Source: Streptomyces violaceoruber (GTDB taxonomy: Bacteria; Actinomycetota; Actinomycetes; Streptomycetales; Streptomycetaceae). From it: a stretch of DNA of 64,000 nucleotides. A program made the position numbers and the translations under genes. Of the stretch, positions 38,292-47,911 are shown piece after piece (the stretch's first letter is position 1; every line of letters begins with the position of its first letter). The DNA lies in NCBI GenBank assembly GCA_000720805.1, contig JODI01000035.1:37304-101303 (forward strand), written 5' to 3'. The notes under the pieces are model-generated. The model was not told where the DNA came from. It saw only the letters and a program-made list of their open reading frames with translations, and ran no database searches.

Positions 38292-41111
38292 TCAGTCCTC
38301 CGTTGCCGTCTTCGAAGCGGTGGCCTTCTTGGCCGTCGTCTTCTTGGCGGTCGTCTTCTTCGCGGCCGTCGTCGTCTTCTTCGCCGCGGTCTTGGCAGCG
38401 GTCGCCTTCTTGGCCGGTGCCTTCTTCGCGGGCGCCTTCTTCGCCGTCTTCTTGGCGGGCGCCTTCGCCCGCTTCTCGGCGAGGAGTTCGAAGCCGCGCT
38501 CCGGGGTGATGTCCTCGACGCTGTCGCCGGAGCGCAGGGTCGCGTTGGTCTCCCCGTCGGTGACGTACGGCCCGAAGCGGCCGTCCTTCACCACGACCGG
38601 CTTCTCGCTGACCGGGTCCGTGCCCAGCTCCTTCAGCGGCGGCTTGGCGGCCGCGCGGCCACGCTGCTTGGGCTGGGAGTAGATCTCCAGCGCCTCCTCG
38701 AGCGTGATCGTGAAGAGCTGGTCCTCGGACTGCAGCGAACGCGAGTCCGTGCCCTTCTTCAGGTACGGGCCGTAACGCCCGTTCTGCGCGGTGATCTCCA
38801 CGCCCTCGGCGTCCTTGCCGACGACGCGCGGCAGCGACATCAGCTTCAGGGCGTCGTCGAGCGTCACCGTGTCGAGGGACATCGACTTGAACAGCGAGGC
38901 GGTACGCGGCTTGACGGCGTTCTTGCCGGTCTTCGGGGTGCCCTCGGGGAGCACCTCGGTGACGTACGGGCCGTAACGGCCGTCCCTGGCGATGATCTGG
39001 TGGCCCGTCGCCGGGTCGGCACCCAGCTCGAAGTCACCGCTCGGCTTGGCGAGCAGTTCCTCCGCGAGTTCGACGGACAGCTCGTCGGGGGCCAGGTCCT
39101 CGGGCACGTCCGCGCGCTGATGGTTCTCGGAGTCCTTCTCACCGCGTTCGACGTACGGGCCGTAGCGCCCGACCCGCAGCACGATGTCGTTGCCCACGGG
39201 GAACGACGACACCTCGCGGGCGTCGATGGCGCCCAGGTCGGTCACCAGCTCCTTGAGGCCACCGAGGTGGTCCCCGTCACCGTTGCCGGCCTCCGCCGCG
39301 CCACCGTTGCCCGAGCCCTCGCCGAAGTAGAAGCGCTTGAGCCACGGCACGGCCTGCGCCTCACCGCGGGCGATGCGGTCGAGGTCGTCCTCCATCCGGG
39401 CGGTGAAGTCGTAGTCGACGAGGCGCCCGAAGTGCTTCTCCAGCAGGTTGACCACGGCGAAGGACAGGAAGGACGGCACCAGGGCCGTGCCCTTCTTGAA
39501 CACATAGCCGCGGTCGAGGATCGTGCCGATGATCGACGCGTACGTCGACGGGCGGCCGATCTCGCGCTCTTCGAGCTCCTTGACCAGGCTGGCCTCGGTG
39601 TAGCGGGCCGGGGGCTTGGTGGCGTGCCCGTCGACCGTGATCTCCTCGGCGCTCAGCCGGTCGCCCTCGTTGACCTGGGGCAGGCGGCGCTCGCGGTCGT
39701 CCAGCTCCGCGTTCGGGTCGTCTGCGCCCTCGACGTAGGCCTTCAGGAAGCCGTGGAAGGTGATCGTCTTGCCGGAGGCGCTGAACTCGACGTCCCGGCC
39801 GTCAGCGGCGGCGCCACCGATCTTCACGGTCACGCTGTTGCCGGTCGCGTCCTTCATCTGGGAGGCGACCGTCCGCTTCCAGATCAGCTCGTAGAGCCTG
39901 AACTGGTCGCCGGTCAGGCCCGTCTCCGCGGGCGTGCGGAAACGATCACCCGAGGGGCGGATCGCCTCGTGCGCCTCCTGGGCGTTCTTGACCTTCCCCG
40001 CGTACGTCCGCGGCTGCGCCGGCAGGTAGTCGGCGCCGTAAAGCTGGGTGACCTGGGCGCGGGCTGCGGTGATCGCCGTGTCGGACAGGGTGGTGGAGTC
40101 CGTACGCATGTAGGTGATGAAGCCGTTCTCGTACAGCTTCTGCGCCACCTGCATGGTCGCCTTCGCGCCGAAGCCGAGCTTCCTGGAGGCTTCCTGCTGG
40201 AGCGTCGTCGTACGGAACGGGGCGTACGGCGAGCGGCGGTACGGCTTCGACTCGACGGACCGGACGGAGAACTGGGTGTTCTCCAGGGCGACGGCGAGGG
40301 CGCGGGCGTTCGCCTCGTCGAGGTGGAGGGTGTTCGCGCTCTTGAGTTGTCCGAGGGAGTCGAAGTCGCGACCCTGCGCGACCCGCCTGCCGTCGACGGT
40401 CTGGAGGCGGGCGACCAGCGACGACGGGTCCGACGGGTCTCCCGCGCGGCCGGTCGCGAAGGTGCCCGTCAGGTCCCAGTACTCAGCAGAACGGAACGCG
40501 ATGCGCTCGCGTTCCCGCTCCACGACAAGTCGTGTGGCGACCGACTGGACACGGCCGGCCGACAGGCGCGGCATGACCTTCTTCCACAGGACCGGCGAGA
40601 CCTCGTAGCCGTAGAGGCGGTCGAGGATGCGGCGGGTCTCCTGGGCGTCGACGAGCTTCTGGTTGAGCTGGCGCGGGTTGGCCACGGCCGCCCGGATCGC
40701 GTCCTTGGTGATCTCGTGGAAGACCATCCGCTTGACGGGGATCTTCGGCTTGAGGACCTCCTGGAGGTGCCAGGCGATCGCCTCGCCCTCCCGGTCCTCA
40801 TCGGTGGCGAGGAAGAGCTCGTCGGAGTCCTTCAGCAGGTCCTTGAGCTTCTTGACCTGCGCTCGCTTGTCGGCGTTGACGACATAGATGGGCTGGAAGT
40901 CGTGCTCGACGTCCACGCCGAGGCGACGGACCTCGCCGGTGTACTTCTCGGGCACTTCGGCGGCGCCGTTGGGGAGGTCGCGGATGTGCCCGACGCTCGC
41001 CTCGACGACGTATCCGGGGCCGAGATAGCCCTTGATCGTCTTCGCCTTGGCAGGCGACTCGACGATGACGAGTCGGCGGCCGCCCTGTGCGGGGTCGCTG
41101 GTCGGGGACAA
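38292..41111 (-). CDS. topA: DNA topoisomerase I (type IA)
   Basis: About 939 residues from a TTG at 41111 behind GGAGAGAAGAG; a longer upstream frame has no ribosome site. The TOPRIM domain has RLVIVESPAKAKTIKGYLG and the metal motif ATDEDREGEAIAWH. The active-site Tyr (about 334) is in GFITYMRTDSTTL. Several C-terminal repeat modules carry GRYGPYV motifs, as usual in actinobacterial TopA. The tail is Lys/Ala-rich (AKKTAKKAPAKKAPAKK), known to aid processivity in Streptomyces. It relaxes negative supercoils and is essential. Confidence 0.96.
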   Translation of the reverse strand: MSPTSDPAQGGRRLVIVESPAKAKTIKGYLGPGYVVEASVGHIRDLPNGAAEVPEKYTGEVRRLGVDVEHDFQPIYVVNADKRAQVKKLKDLLKDSDELFLATDEDREGEAIAWHLQEVLKPKIPVKRMVFHEITKDAIRAAVANPRQLNQKLVDAQETRRILDRLYGYEVSPVLWKKVMPRLSAGRVQSVATRLVVERERERIAFRSAEYWDLTGTFATGRAGDPSDPSSLVARLQTVDGRRVAQGRDFDSLGQLKSANTLHLDEANARALAVALENTQFSVRSVESKPYRRSPYAPFRTTTLQQEASRKLGFGAKATMQVAQKLYENGFITYMRTDSTTLSDTAITAARAQVTQLYGADYLPAQPRTYAGKVKNAQEAHEAIRPSGDRFRTPAETGLTGDQFRLYELIWKRTVASQMKDATGNSVTVKIGGAAADGRDVEFSASGKTITFHGFLKAYVEGADDPNAELDDRERRLPQVNEGDRLSAEEITVDGHATKPPARYTEASLVKELEEREIGRPSTYASIIGTILDRGYVFKKGTALVPSFLSFAVVNLLEKHFGRLVDYDFTARMEDDLDRIARGEAQAVPWLKRFYFGEGSGNGGAAEAGNGDGDHLGGLKELVTDLGAIDAREVSSFPVGNDIVLRVGRYGPYVERGEKDSENHQRADVPEDLAPDELSVELAEELLAKPSGDFELGADPATGHQIIARDGRYGPYVTEVLPEGTPKTGKNAVKPRTASLFKSMSLDTVTLDDALKLMSLPRVVGKDAEGVEITAQNGRYGPYLKKGTDSRSLQSEDQLFTITLEEALEIYSQPKQRGRAAAKPPLKELGTDPVSEKPVVVKDGRFGPYVTDGETNATLRSGDSVEDITPERGFELLAEKRAKAPAKKTAKKAPAKKAPAKKATAAKTAAKKTTTAAKKTTAKKTTAKKATASKTATED

Positions 41112-41357
41112 CTTCGCTCTTCTCTCCGGTCGACGCTGGGATCTCTCCCCAGGCCTTGGTCCCGGGGTCGGGTCATGCTGACGCTGCGGAGTGTGACGGT
41201 ACATCCCGCCCCCGTGTCAAACGGGAAAAGCTCGCAACGGCCACTCGAACGGTAACCCGACTACCGCCATTCCTGCCGCCCGGAGTGTCCACCGCCTCTT
41301 TCGAGCCTGTCCGGAGGGTGACCTCCCCTTTACGGAGTCGCAGCTCCGGCGCACTGT

Positions 41358-41555
41358 CTACACGCGTGTGAAGCACCAGGTTCCGGCGGCCAGGGTGATC
41401 ACCGCGGCAAGGGTCGCGAGGGTCGCCGATGCGACAGGGCTCACACCGTGGGCGACAGGTTCGCGGTTCCGCACCCGGACCACGGTCCATCCCAGCAGTC
41501 CGCCTCCGAACAGGGCGAACACCACTCCCGCGAAGATCGCCGGTCCGCTCTCCAT
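41358..41555 (-). CDS. Small membrane protein
   Basis: The 65-residue product begins MESGPAIFAGVVFALFGGGL and has two membrane segments (FAGVVFALFGGGLLGWTVV and ATLATLAAVITLAAGTWCF) joined by a short charged loop. It lies between topA and a methyltransferase gene in the same direction. I know no function for it. Confidence 0.75.
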   Translation of the reverse strand: MESGPAIFAGVVFALFGGGLLGWTVVRVRNREPVAHGVSPVASATLATLAAVITLAAGTWCFTRV

Positions 41556-41873
41556 GGCTTCCCGCGCCCCTTTTCCCCTTCAGGTGTGTCCAGCCCGTGG
41601 AGGCTGACACGCGCGGGCGGCGCCCAGGAGAACGCCGGGTGAACGCGGGGCCGACACGGCTGCCGACTCCTGCGTTCCGCTCCCCTCGACCGGCTGCGGA
41701 CCACGCCGGGCGGGGTAATTTTCCGGTCGTCTTCTTGTTGTCGCGTTCTGAGGGCTTGTTGCCGGCTTCTGACTTCTAGGCATCGGGTTCTGAGCGAGTC
41801 GGTCCGACCTTGTCTCGGGGCGGGCGGCCGTCCGAGGAGGGCCGGTGCTCACCTGCCCCAGTGGCCACACCGC

Positions 41874-43403
41874 TCACGCCGGTTCGATGAACCCCTGCTC
41901 CACCAGCAGCCGGATCTGGGCGGGCGTGCGGTCGCGCAGCAGCACGGGGTCCTCGCCCACCAGCTGGGCGATCGCGTCCAGGATGCGGCCCGCGCTCAGC
42001 GAGCCGTCGCACACGCCGGCGAAGCCCGCGGCGACGGTGTCCACCTTGGTGGCCCGGCGCATCCCTCGGTTCTGCCGCAGCACGACATGCTCGGGGTCCT
42101 CGGCGCCGGGGAGCCCCACCTGCTCCTGGACGATCTCGCCGGCCAGCTTGAAGTGCTCCGTGAGCAGGGCCGCGTCGTCATGCGCCCGCAGGTAGTCGAG
42201 CCGTTCGAAGTGCGCCAGGACCGCGTCGCCGAGCGGCTGCTCCACCGGATGCGGCCACTCCTCCACGGTGACCGAGGGCACCGCGGCCCCCGTCCTTCGC
42301 AGGGTGATCCATCCGAAGCCCACGGCCTTCACCTTGCGCGCTTCGAACTCGTCCAGCCAGGCGTCGTACCGCGCCTCGTACGCGGCCGGATCGTCCCGGT
42401 GGTCGCCGGCGTCACGGAGCCACAGCTCGACGTACTGCGTGACGTCCTGCACCTCGCGCTGCACGATCCAGGCGTCGCACCCGCGCGGCACCCACGACCT
42501 GAGCCTGTCCTGCCAGTCCTCCCCCTCCACGTGCTGCCAGTTGGCGAGGAACTGCGCGAACCCGCCCTCGTTCAGGCGGTCGCCCGCTTGTTGAACGAGC
42601 GAGCGGCACAGATCGTCCCCGCCCATCCCACCGTCCCGGTACGTCAGCCGGGCGCCCGGAGAGATCACGAAGGGCGGGTTGGAGACGATCAGGTCGAAGG
42701 TCTCGTCGGCCCGGACCGGCTCGAACAGCGAGCCCTCGCGCAGGTCGGCGGCCGGGGCTCCGGACAGGGCCAGCGTGAGCGCGGTGATGTGCAGCGCGCG
42801 CGGGTTGAGGTCGGTCGCCGTCACGCGCGTGGCGTGCTGCGCGGCGTGCAGGGCCTGGATCCCGGAGCCGGTGCCGAGGTCGAGGGCGGCGGAGACGGGC
42901 CTGCGGACCGTGATGCCCGCGAGGGTCGTGGAGGCGCCGCCCACGCCGAGGACGACAGCTGTGTCCGCCTGACGGCCTCGGCCGCCGATGCCGCCGGCCC
43001 CGCCGACCGCGCACCCCAGGTCGGACACGATGAACCAGTCCTCGCCGCCGGGCCCGCCGTACGGCCGTACGTCCACGGTCGCGGCGAGGTCGCCCTCAAG
43101 GTCCGCGCCGACCCGGACCAACCACCCGCTCTCCAGGCACGCGGCCACGGGCAGAACGTCCGCCACGCGCGCGTGCGGCACCGGTTGCTGCAACAGGAAC
43201 AGCCGTACGAGCGTCTCCAGCGGCGTGTCACCGCGTGTCGCCCGGAGTGCGGGGACGGTCTCGCTGCGGGCGAGCGCCGCGTACGCGGGCGCACCAAGGA
43301 GTTCGAGCAGCCCGTCGGCGGTGAAGGAGGCCCCGAGCAGGGCGTCCCGCAGCCGGGCGGTGACGTCGGGACGGTCGGACGCGGGCAGGCTGGAGGTACT
43401 CAC
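41874..43403 (-). CDS. Class I SAM-dependent methyltransferase (PrmC/HemK-like core)
   Basis: The 509-residue protein has a central Rossmann methyltransferase: SAALDLGTGSGIQALHAAQ (SAM motif I), VTATDLNPRALHIT, and FDLIVSNPPFVIS, whose NPPF suits methylation of a glutamine or adenine amide/amine. The N-terminal 150 residues (FTADGLLELLGAPAYAAL) and C-terminal 200 are additional, so it is longer than PrmC. It is a conserved actinobacterial type next to topA; the substrate is unknown. Confidence 0.85.
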   Translation of the reverse strand: MSTSSLPASDRPDVTARLRDALLGASFTADGLLELLGAPAYAALARSETVPALRATRGDTPLETLVRLFLLQQPVPHARVADVLPVAACLESGWLVRVGADLEGDLAATVDVRPYGGPGGEDWFIVSDLGCAVGGAGGIGGRGRQADTAVVLGVGGASTTLAGITVRRPVSAALDLGTGSGIQALHAAQHATRVTATDLNPRALHITALTLALSGAPAADLREGSLFEPVRADETFDLIVSNPPFVISPGARLTYRDGGMGGDDLCRSLVQQAGDRLNEGGFAQFLANWQHVEGEDWQDRLRSWVPRGCDAWIVQREVQDVTQYVELWLRDAGDHRDDPAAYEARYDAWLDEFEARKVKAVGFGWITLRRTGAAVPSVTVEEWPHPVEQPLGDAVLAHFERLDYLRAHDDAALLTEHFKLAGEIVQEQVGLPGAEDPEHVVLRQNRGMRRATKVDTVAAGFAGVCDGSLSAGRILDAIAQLVGEDPVLLRDRTPAQIRLLVEQGFIEPA

Positions 43404-43440
43404 GACCCCATTGTGACCCGCGTGCCCTTTGCGGGGTGAC

Positions 43441-44028
43441 TCAGCTCTTGGTGGCCGGGGCCGACGTGGACGCCTGCTTGCAGCCCGTCTGCTCGGCCAG
43501 GGCCTGCTTGGTGTCGCCCTGCTCCAGGTTCTTCAGGGCGGTGAGCGCGCTGTTGCGCTGGCTCTCCATCTGCTTCATCTCGGCGGACACCGTCTTCAGG
43601 CCCGTCGCGAACTTCCCCTGGTTCTTGGTGTCGAGCTCGTCGACCTTCTTCTTCAGGTCGGCGTACGCCGTGGAGAGCGCGGTGAGCTTCGTGACGGCGT
43701 CCCGCTGCTTCGTGGCGCCGCCCTCGACGCCCGGGGGCGCCCCGGCCGTGTTGATGACGTCCGCACGCGCCTTGTAGCCCTCAGCCAGGTCCTGGAAGGC
43801 CTGGGAGTCGGTCTTCTGGAGCTCCTCGGGCGTGCTAGTGGTGTCCTTGGCCGCCTTCGTGATGGCGTCGTAGGCCGTGGAGATCTTCCTGTTCTGAGCC
43901 GGCACCGGGTCGCAGACCTTCTTGGCCCACGCGTCCAGTTCCTTGTTTCCCTCGTCGCTGCTGCATCCCGTCAGCGCCAGTACCAGTACCGCACCGCCGG
44001 ACAGTGCGGCCGCGAGCTTCTTGTTCAC
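43441..44028 (-). CDS. Small lipoprotein with helical body
   Basis: About 195 residues from a GTG behind GGAAGGGACC. The signal MNKKLAAALSGGAVLVLALT is followed by the lipobox GCSSDE. The mature part is a long charged helical region (KKVDELDTKNQGKFATGLKT, EMKQMESQRNSALTALKNL) likely to form a coiled-coil bundle. It ends at the gap before the methyltransferase gene. Function unknown. Confidence 0.85.
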   Translation of the reverse strand: MNKKLAAALSGGAVLVLALTGCSSDEGNKELDAWAKKVCDPVPAQNRKISTAYDAITKAAKDTTSTPEELQKTDSQAFQDLAEGYKARADVINTAGAPPGVEGGATKQRDAVTKLTALSTAYADLKKKVDELDTKNQGKFATGLKTVSAEMKQMESQRNSALTALKNLEQGDTKQALAEQTGCKQASTSAPATKS

Positions 44029-44167
44029 CGGATTGGTCCCTTCCGTGGCTCTCGGCCCCGGAACATACACGGCATGGGGACGACGGCCGCGTGACACCTG
44101 ACGTATTCATGGCGTCTTGTGATGATTCGCACCAAGCGAGAGAAGGCTCACGATGAGGGCGCACACA

Positions 44168-44218
44168 CAACAGGCGGGCGACAGACGCGACATCGCGCGC
44201 CTCCCGCCCGCCCTGTGA
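44168..44218 (-). terminator. Inverted repeat after hppA
   Basis: CAGGCGGGCG and CGCCCGCC(C)TG flank about 27 nt just beyond the hppA stop. The stem is GC-rich and fits a bidirectional terminator between hppA and the lipoprotein gene region. Confidence 0.45.
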
Positions 44219-44239
44219 GCTGGGCTCCGGCCCTCCCGG

Positions 44240-46645
44240 CTAGGAAACCACCGCCGGATCAGCGGACTTGGACTCCTGGTCGGCGTTGTCTTCGTCACCC
44301 ACGGCGATTCCGCGCCGCTTGGACACGTAGACCGCGCCGGCGATCACCAGGAAGGCCAGGACCGCGATCGCGATCCGTACGCCGACGTTCTTGTCGTCGC
44401 CGTAGCTGAACTTGATGACCGCGGGAGCGATGAGCAGCGCCACCAGGTTCATCACTTTCAGCAGGGGGTTGATCGCCGGGCCGGCGGTGTCCTTGAAGGG
44501 GTCGCCGACCGTGTCGCCGATCACCGTGGCGGCGTGGGCCTCGCTGCCCTTGCCGCCGTGGTGTCCGTCCTCGACGAGCTTCTTGGCGTTGTCCCACGCG
44601 CCACCGGAGTTGGCGAGGAACACCGCCATCAGCGTGCCCGCCCCGATCGCCCCCGCCAGGAACGAGCCGAGGGCGCCGACGCCGAGCGTGAACCCGATGA
44701 AGATGGGTGCCAGTACGGCGAGCAGCCCGGGCGTGGTGAGTTCACGCAGGGCGTCCCTGGTGCAGATGTCGACGACCTTGCCGTACTCCGGTTTCTCGCT
44801 GTAGTCCATGATCCCGGGATGCTCGCGGAACTGCCGCCGCACCTCGTAGACCACGGAACCCGCCGACCGCGACACGGCGTTGATCGCGAGCCCCGAGAAG
44901 AGGAAGACGACCGCGGCGCCCGCGATGAGGCCGACGAGGTTGTTGGGCTGGGAGATGTCCATCATCAGACTCATCGGCGCGCCGTCACCGGACAGTTTCT
45001 CTCCCACGTCCCGCGCCCCGGTGGTGATGGCGTCGCGGTACGACCCGAAGAGCGCCGACGCCGCCAGTACGGCGGTGGCGATGGCGATGCCCTTGGTGAT
45101 GGCCTTGGTGGTGTTGCCGACCGCGTCCAGGTTGGTGAGCACCTGTGCGCCCGCGCCCTCGACGTCGCCGGACATCTCGGCGATGCCCTGGGCGTTGTCG
45201 GAGACGGGCCCGAAGGTGTCCATCGCGACGATCACGCCGACCGTGGTGAGCAGGCCGGTGCCGGCCAGCGCCACCGCGAACAGCGCCAGCATGATGGACG
45301 TACCGCCGAGCAGGAACGCCCCGTAGACGCCGAGGCCGATCAAGAGGGCGGTGTAGACGGCCGATTCGAGCCCGACGGAGATACCGGCGAGGACGACGGT
45401 GGCGGGTCCGGTGAGCGAGGACTTGCCGATGTCCCGGACCGGACGGCGGTTGGTCTCGGTGAAGTAGCCCGTCAACTGCTGGATCACAGCCGCGAGCAGG
45501 ATGCCGATCGCCACCGCGACCAGGGCGAGGATCCGCGGGTCGCCGTCCCTGCTCCGGATCGCCGCGTCGGTGACGCCGTCGAGGTCGGCGTACGTTCCGG
45601 GGAGATAGACGAAGACGGCGATCGCCACCAGCGCCAGCGAGATCACTGCGGAGATGAAGAAGCCGCGGTTGATCGCGGACATGCCGCTGCGGTCGGCGCG
45701 CCGCGGGGCCACGGCGAAGATGCCGATCATCGCGGTGATCACACCGATGGCCGGGACGAGCAGGGGGAAGGCGAGCCCGGCGTCGCCGAAGGCCGCCTTG
45801 CCGAGGATCAGCGCGGCGACCAGGGTCACCGCGTACGACTCGAAGAGGTCGGCCGCCATGCCCGCGCAGTCGCCGACGTTGTCGCCCACGTTGTCGGCGA
45901 TGGTCGCGGCATTGCGCGGATCGTCCTCCGGAATGCCCTGCTCGACCTTGCCGACCAGGTCGGCGCCGACGTCGGCGGCCTTGGTGAAGATGCCGCCGCC
46001 GACCCTCATGAACATGGCGATGAGGGCCGCGCCGAGACCGAAGCCCTCGAGGACCTTCGGCGCGTCGGCCGCGTACACCAGCACCACGCAGGAGGCGCCC
46101 AGCAGACCGAGCCCCACCGTGAACATGCCGACGACGCCGCCCGTACGGAAAGCGATCTTCATGGCTTTGTGCGAGACGGCGGTGAGATCCTTTTCGGGTT
46201 CGCCCGCCGCCGGGGTCGCCTCGCGCGCGGCGGCGGCGACGCGCACATTGCTCCGTACGGCGAGCCACATACCGATATAGCCGGTGGCCGCCGAGAACGC
46301 CGCGCCGATCAAGAAGAACACCGACCGCCCGGCACGCTGATTCCAGTCGTCCGCGGGCAGCAGCATGAGCAGGAAGAACACGACCACAGCGAATACGCCG
46401 AGCGTGCGCAACTGCCGCGCCAGATAGGCGTTCGCGCCCTCCTGGACCGCTGCCGCGATCTCCTTCATGCTGTCGGTTCCCTCGCCCGCCGCGAGCACCT
46501 GGCGCACCAGGACACCCGCCACCACGAGGGCGGCGAGGGCCACGACGCCGATGACCGACACGAGGACTCGATTGCTGTCGGTCAGGACCGCCGCCGCGAG
46601 GGCCGTGGAGTGATCCAACTGATGTGGGGAAGAAAGCCCCGCCAT
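44240..46645 (-). CDS. hppA: Membrane-bound proton-pumping pyrophosphatase
   Basis: The 801-residue protein has about 16 membrane helices and the family signatures KAADVGADLVGKVEQGIPED and NVGDNVGDCAGMAAD. Downstream, VGNTTKAITKGIA has Lys and Thr where K-dependent enzymes have Ala and Gly, so it should be the K-independent, H+-pumping type. It couples hydrolysis of pyrophosphate to proton export. It is followed by a hairpin and precedes the lipoprotein gene. Confidence 0.96.
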   Translation of the reverse strand: MAGLSSPHQLDHSTALAAAVLTDSNRVLVSVIGVVALAALVVAGVLVRQVLAAGEGTDSMKEIAAAVQEGANAYLARQLRTLGVFAVVVFFLLMLLPADDWNQRAGRSVFFLIGAAFSAATGYIGMWLAVRSNVRVAAAAREATPAAGEPEKDLTAVSHKAMKIAFRTGGVVGMFTVGLGLLGASCVVLVYAADAPKVLEGFGLGAALIAMFMRVGGGIFTKAADVGADLVGKVEQGIPEDDPRNAATIADNVGDNVGDCAGMAADLFESYAVTLVAALILGKAAFGDAGLAFPLLVPAIGVITAMIGIFAVAPRRADRSGMSAINRGFFISAVISLALVAIAVFVYLPGTYADLDGVTDAAIRSRDGDPRILALVAVAIGILLAAVIQQLTGYFTETNRRPVRDIGKSSLTGPATVVLAGISVGLESAVYTALLIGLGVYGAFLLGGTSIMLALFAVALAGTGLLTTVGVIVAMDTFGPVSDNAQGIAEMSGDVEGAGAQVLTNLDAVGNTTKAITKGIAIATAVLAASALFGSYRDAITTGARDVGEKLSGDGAPMSLMMDISQPNNLVGLIAGAAVVFLFSGLAINAVSRSAGSVVYEVRRQFREHPGIMDYSEKPEYGKVVDICTRDALRELTTPGLLAVLAPIFIGFTLGVGALGSFLAGAIGAGTLMAVFLANSGGAWDNAKKLVEDGHHGGKGSEAHAATVIGDTVGDPFKDTAGPAINPLLKVMNLVALLIAPAVIKFSYGDDKNVGVRIAIAVLAFLVIAGAVYVSKRRGIAVGDEDNADQESKSADPAVVS

Positions 46646-46857
46646 TCGTCCTCCTTGACGCTTGGGCTGAGCTCAAGATGGTGGACGGATTCTAGAGATC
46701 TGTTCCTGATCAAAACAGTACGCGGCAACCGGAATCTGCTACACCTGCCGACACGCCAGTAATGCTTCGAAAGCATTTTCAGCCGATCGGGTGATCAGAA
46801 ATTGCTCGTGAATTCCTTCACGAAATTCAAATGCTCTTGAAAGACCAACAAAAACAA

Positions 46858-46886
46858 CGGAGGGCCCTGCTCAGCAGGGCCCTCCG
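46858..46886 (-). terminator. Strong hairpin after the anti-sigma gene
   Basis: CGGAGGGCCCTGCT and AGCAGGGCCCTCCG are perfect complements separated by one base (so the working loop is a few bases larger). It lies between the anti-sigma stop (46932) and the hppA start (46645), and should end the bldG operon. Confidence 0.8.
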
Positions 46887-46931
46887 AAGAGATTCGAGGT
46901 GCGTCAGTGACGACGGCTGACGTCTGTTGCG

Positions 46932-47369
46932 TCAGGGAAGCACCACGACGGGTGAGGCGGTCGGCCAGGTCATACGGATCGAGCCGCCGTGTTCTCCGGC
47001 GGTGACCTCCACGTCGTCGACGAGGCCGCTGATGACCGCGAGGCCCATCTCGTCCTCCTCCATCTCCGCGTCGGGGTCCTCGCCGGCGGCACCGGGTGCC
47101 CGGTCACCGGGAGCGTGCCGGGGTGCCTCGTCGCCGACCTCGATGGAGAACTGCTTCTCCTCCTCGATCAGCAGCACCTTGACCGGCGCCGTGATACCGC
47201 TGTTCTGGTGCAGCCCGACGGCACGGGTGCAGGCCTCGCCGACCGCGAGTCTGACCTCGTCGAGAACGGCCTCGTCCACTCCGGACCTGCGCGCCACCGC
47301 TGCCGCCACCAGTCGGGCGGTCCTGACGTGCTCGGGCAGCGCACTGAAGCGGAGTTCAACGGTGGCCAT
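46932..47369 (-). CDS. RsbW-like anti-sigma factor paired with BldG
   Basis: The 145-residue protein begins MATVELRFSALPEHVRTARL and has the GHKL/HATPase layout of RsbW proteins. The N-box region reads EVRLAVGEACTRAVGLH, where the Asn normally found after EAC.x is Arg. An acidic insert (AGEDPDAEMEEDE) precedes MGLAVISGLVDDV, where the usual DxGxG is weak. It is the gene downstream of bldG and should bind BldG and sigma factors. The altered N-box makes kinase activity doubtful, so it may act by binding alone. Confidence 0.88.
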   Translation of the reverse strand: MATVELRFSALPEHVRTARLVAAAVARRSGVDEAVLDEVRLAVGEACTRAVGLHQNSGITAPVKVLLIEEEKQFSIEVGDEAPRHAPGDRAPGAAGEDPDAEMEEDEMGLAVISGLVDDVEVTAGEHGGSIRMTWPTASPVVVLP

Positions 47370-47487
47370 GCATCCCCCTCGGAACTACGGGCGTGCGGTG
47401 GGAGGTCCGGGCTGCCGAAAGCCGGCCCCCTCGTTCAACGTCGGCCGTCCCGGGCGCGGACCCTTTGTGCCGCGCCCGGAGCGGTGG

Positions 47488-47829
47488 TCAGTCGGTGGCC
47501 GCCACCGCTTCCTCGACCGAGGTGTGGATCGGGAACACCTTGGTCAGGCCGGTGATACGGAAAATCTTCAGAATGCGCTCCTGGTTGCAGACCAGGCGCA
47601 GCGAGCCCTCATGAGCTCGCACCCGCTTCAGTCCGCCGACCAGCACGCCGAGACCGGTGGAGTCGAGGAAGTCCACGCCCTCCATGTCGACGACAAGGTG
47701 GAAACTGCCGTCATTCACCAGCTCGACCAGCTGCTCGCGCAGCTTGGGCGCGGTATATACGTCGATTTCGCCACCGACCCTGACGATCGTGCGATCGCCG
47801 ACGGTTTCGGTCGACAGGGACAGGTCCAC
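47488..47829 (-). CDS. bldG: Anti-anti-sigma factor BldG
   Basis: The 113-residue protein ([20 protein letters not shown]) is a STAS-domain protein with the phosphorylation site Ser57 in [15 protein letters not shown]. Length and sequence match BldG, needed for aerial mycelium and antibiotic production in Streptomyces. When unphosphorylated it binds anti-sigma factors and frees their sigma partners. The anti-sigma gene follows 118 bp downstream, and the divergent helicase gene begins 82 bp upstream. Confidence 0.96.
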   Translation of the reverse strand: MDLSLSTETVGDRTIVRVGGEIDVYTAPKLREQLVELVNDGSFHLVVDMEGVDFLDSTGLGVLVGGLKRVRAHEGSLRLVCNQERILKIFRITGLTKVFPIHTSVEEAVAATD

Positions 47830-47911
47830 GGATCCTCCAGCACCTTGCTATCGAGCGGTCGCCCCTCGGGACACCTCGGCTTGAAGCCCCCAGGACGGTT
47901 CGCCAGCCGCG

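Noticed and set aside
39000..41255. 751-residue plus-strand frame opposite topA
   Set aside because: The minus strand carries unmistakable topoisomerase motifs.
44534..46762. 742-residue plus-strand frame opposite hppA
   Set aside because: Shadow of the pyrophosphatase gene; product is Asp/Gly/Arg/His-rich.
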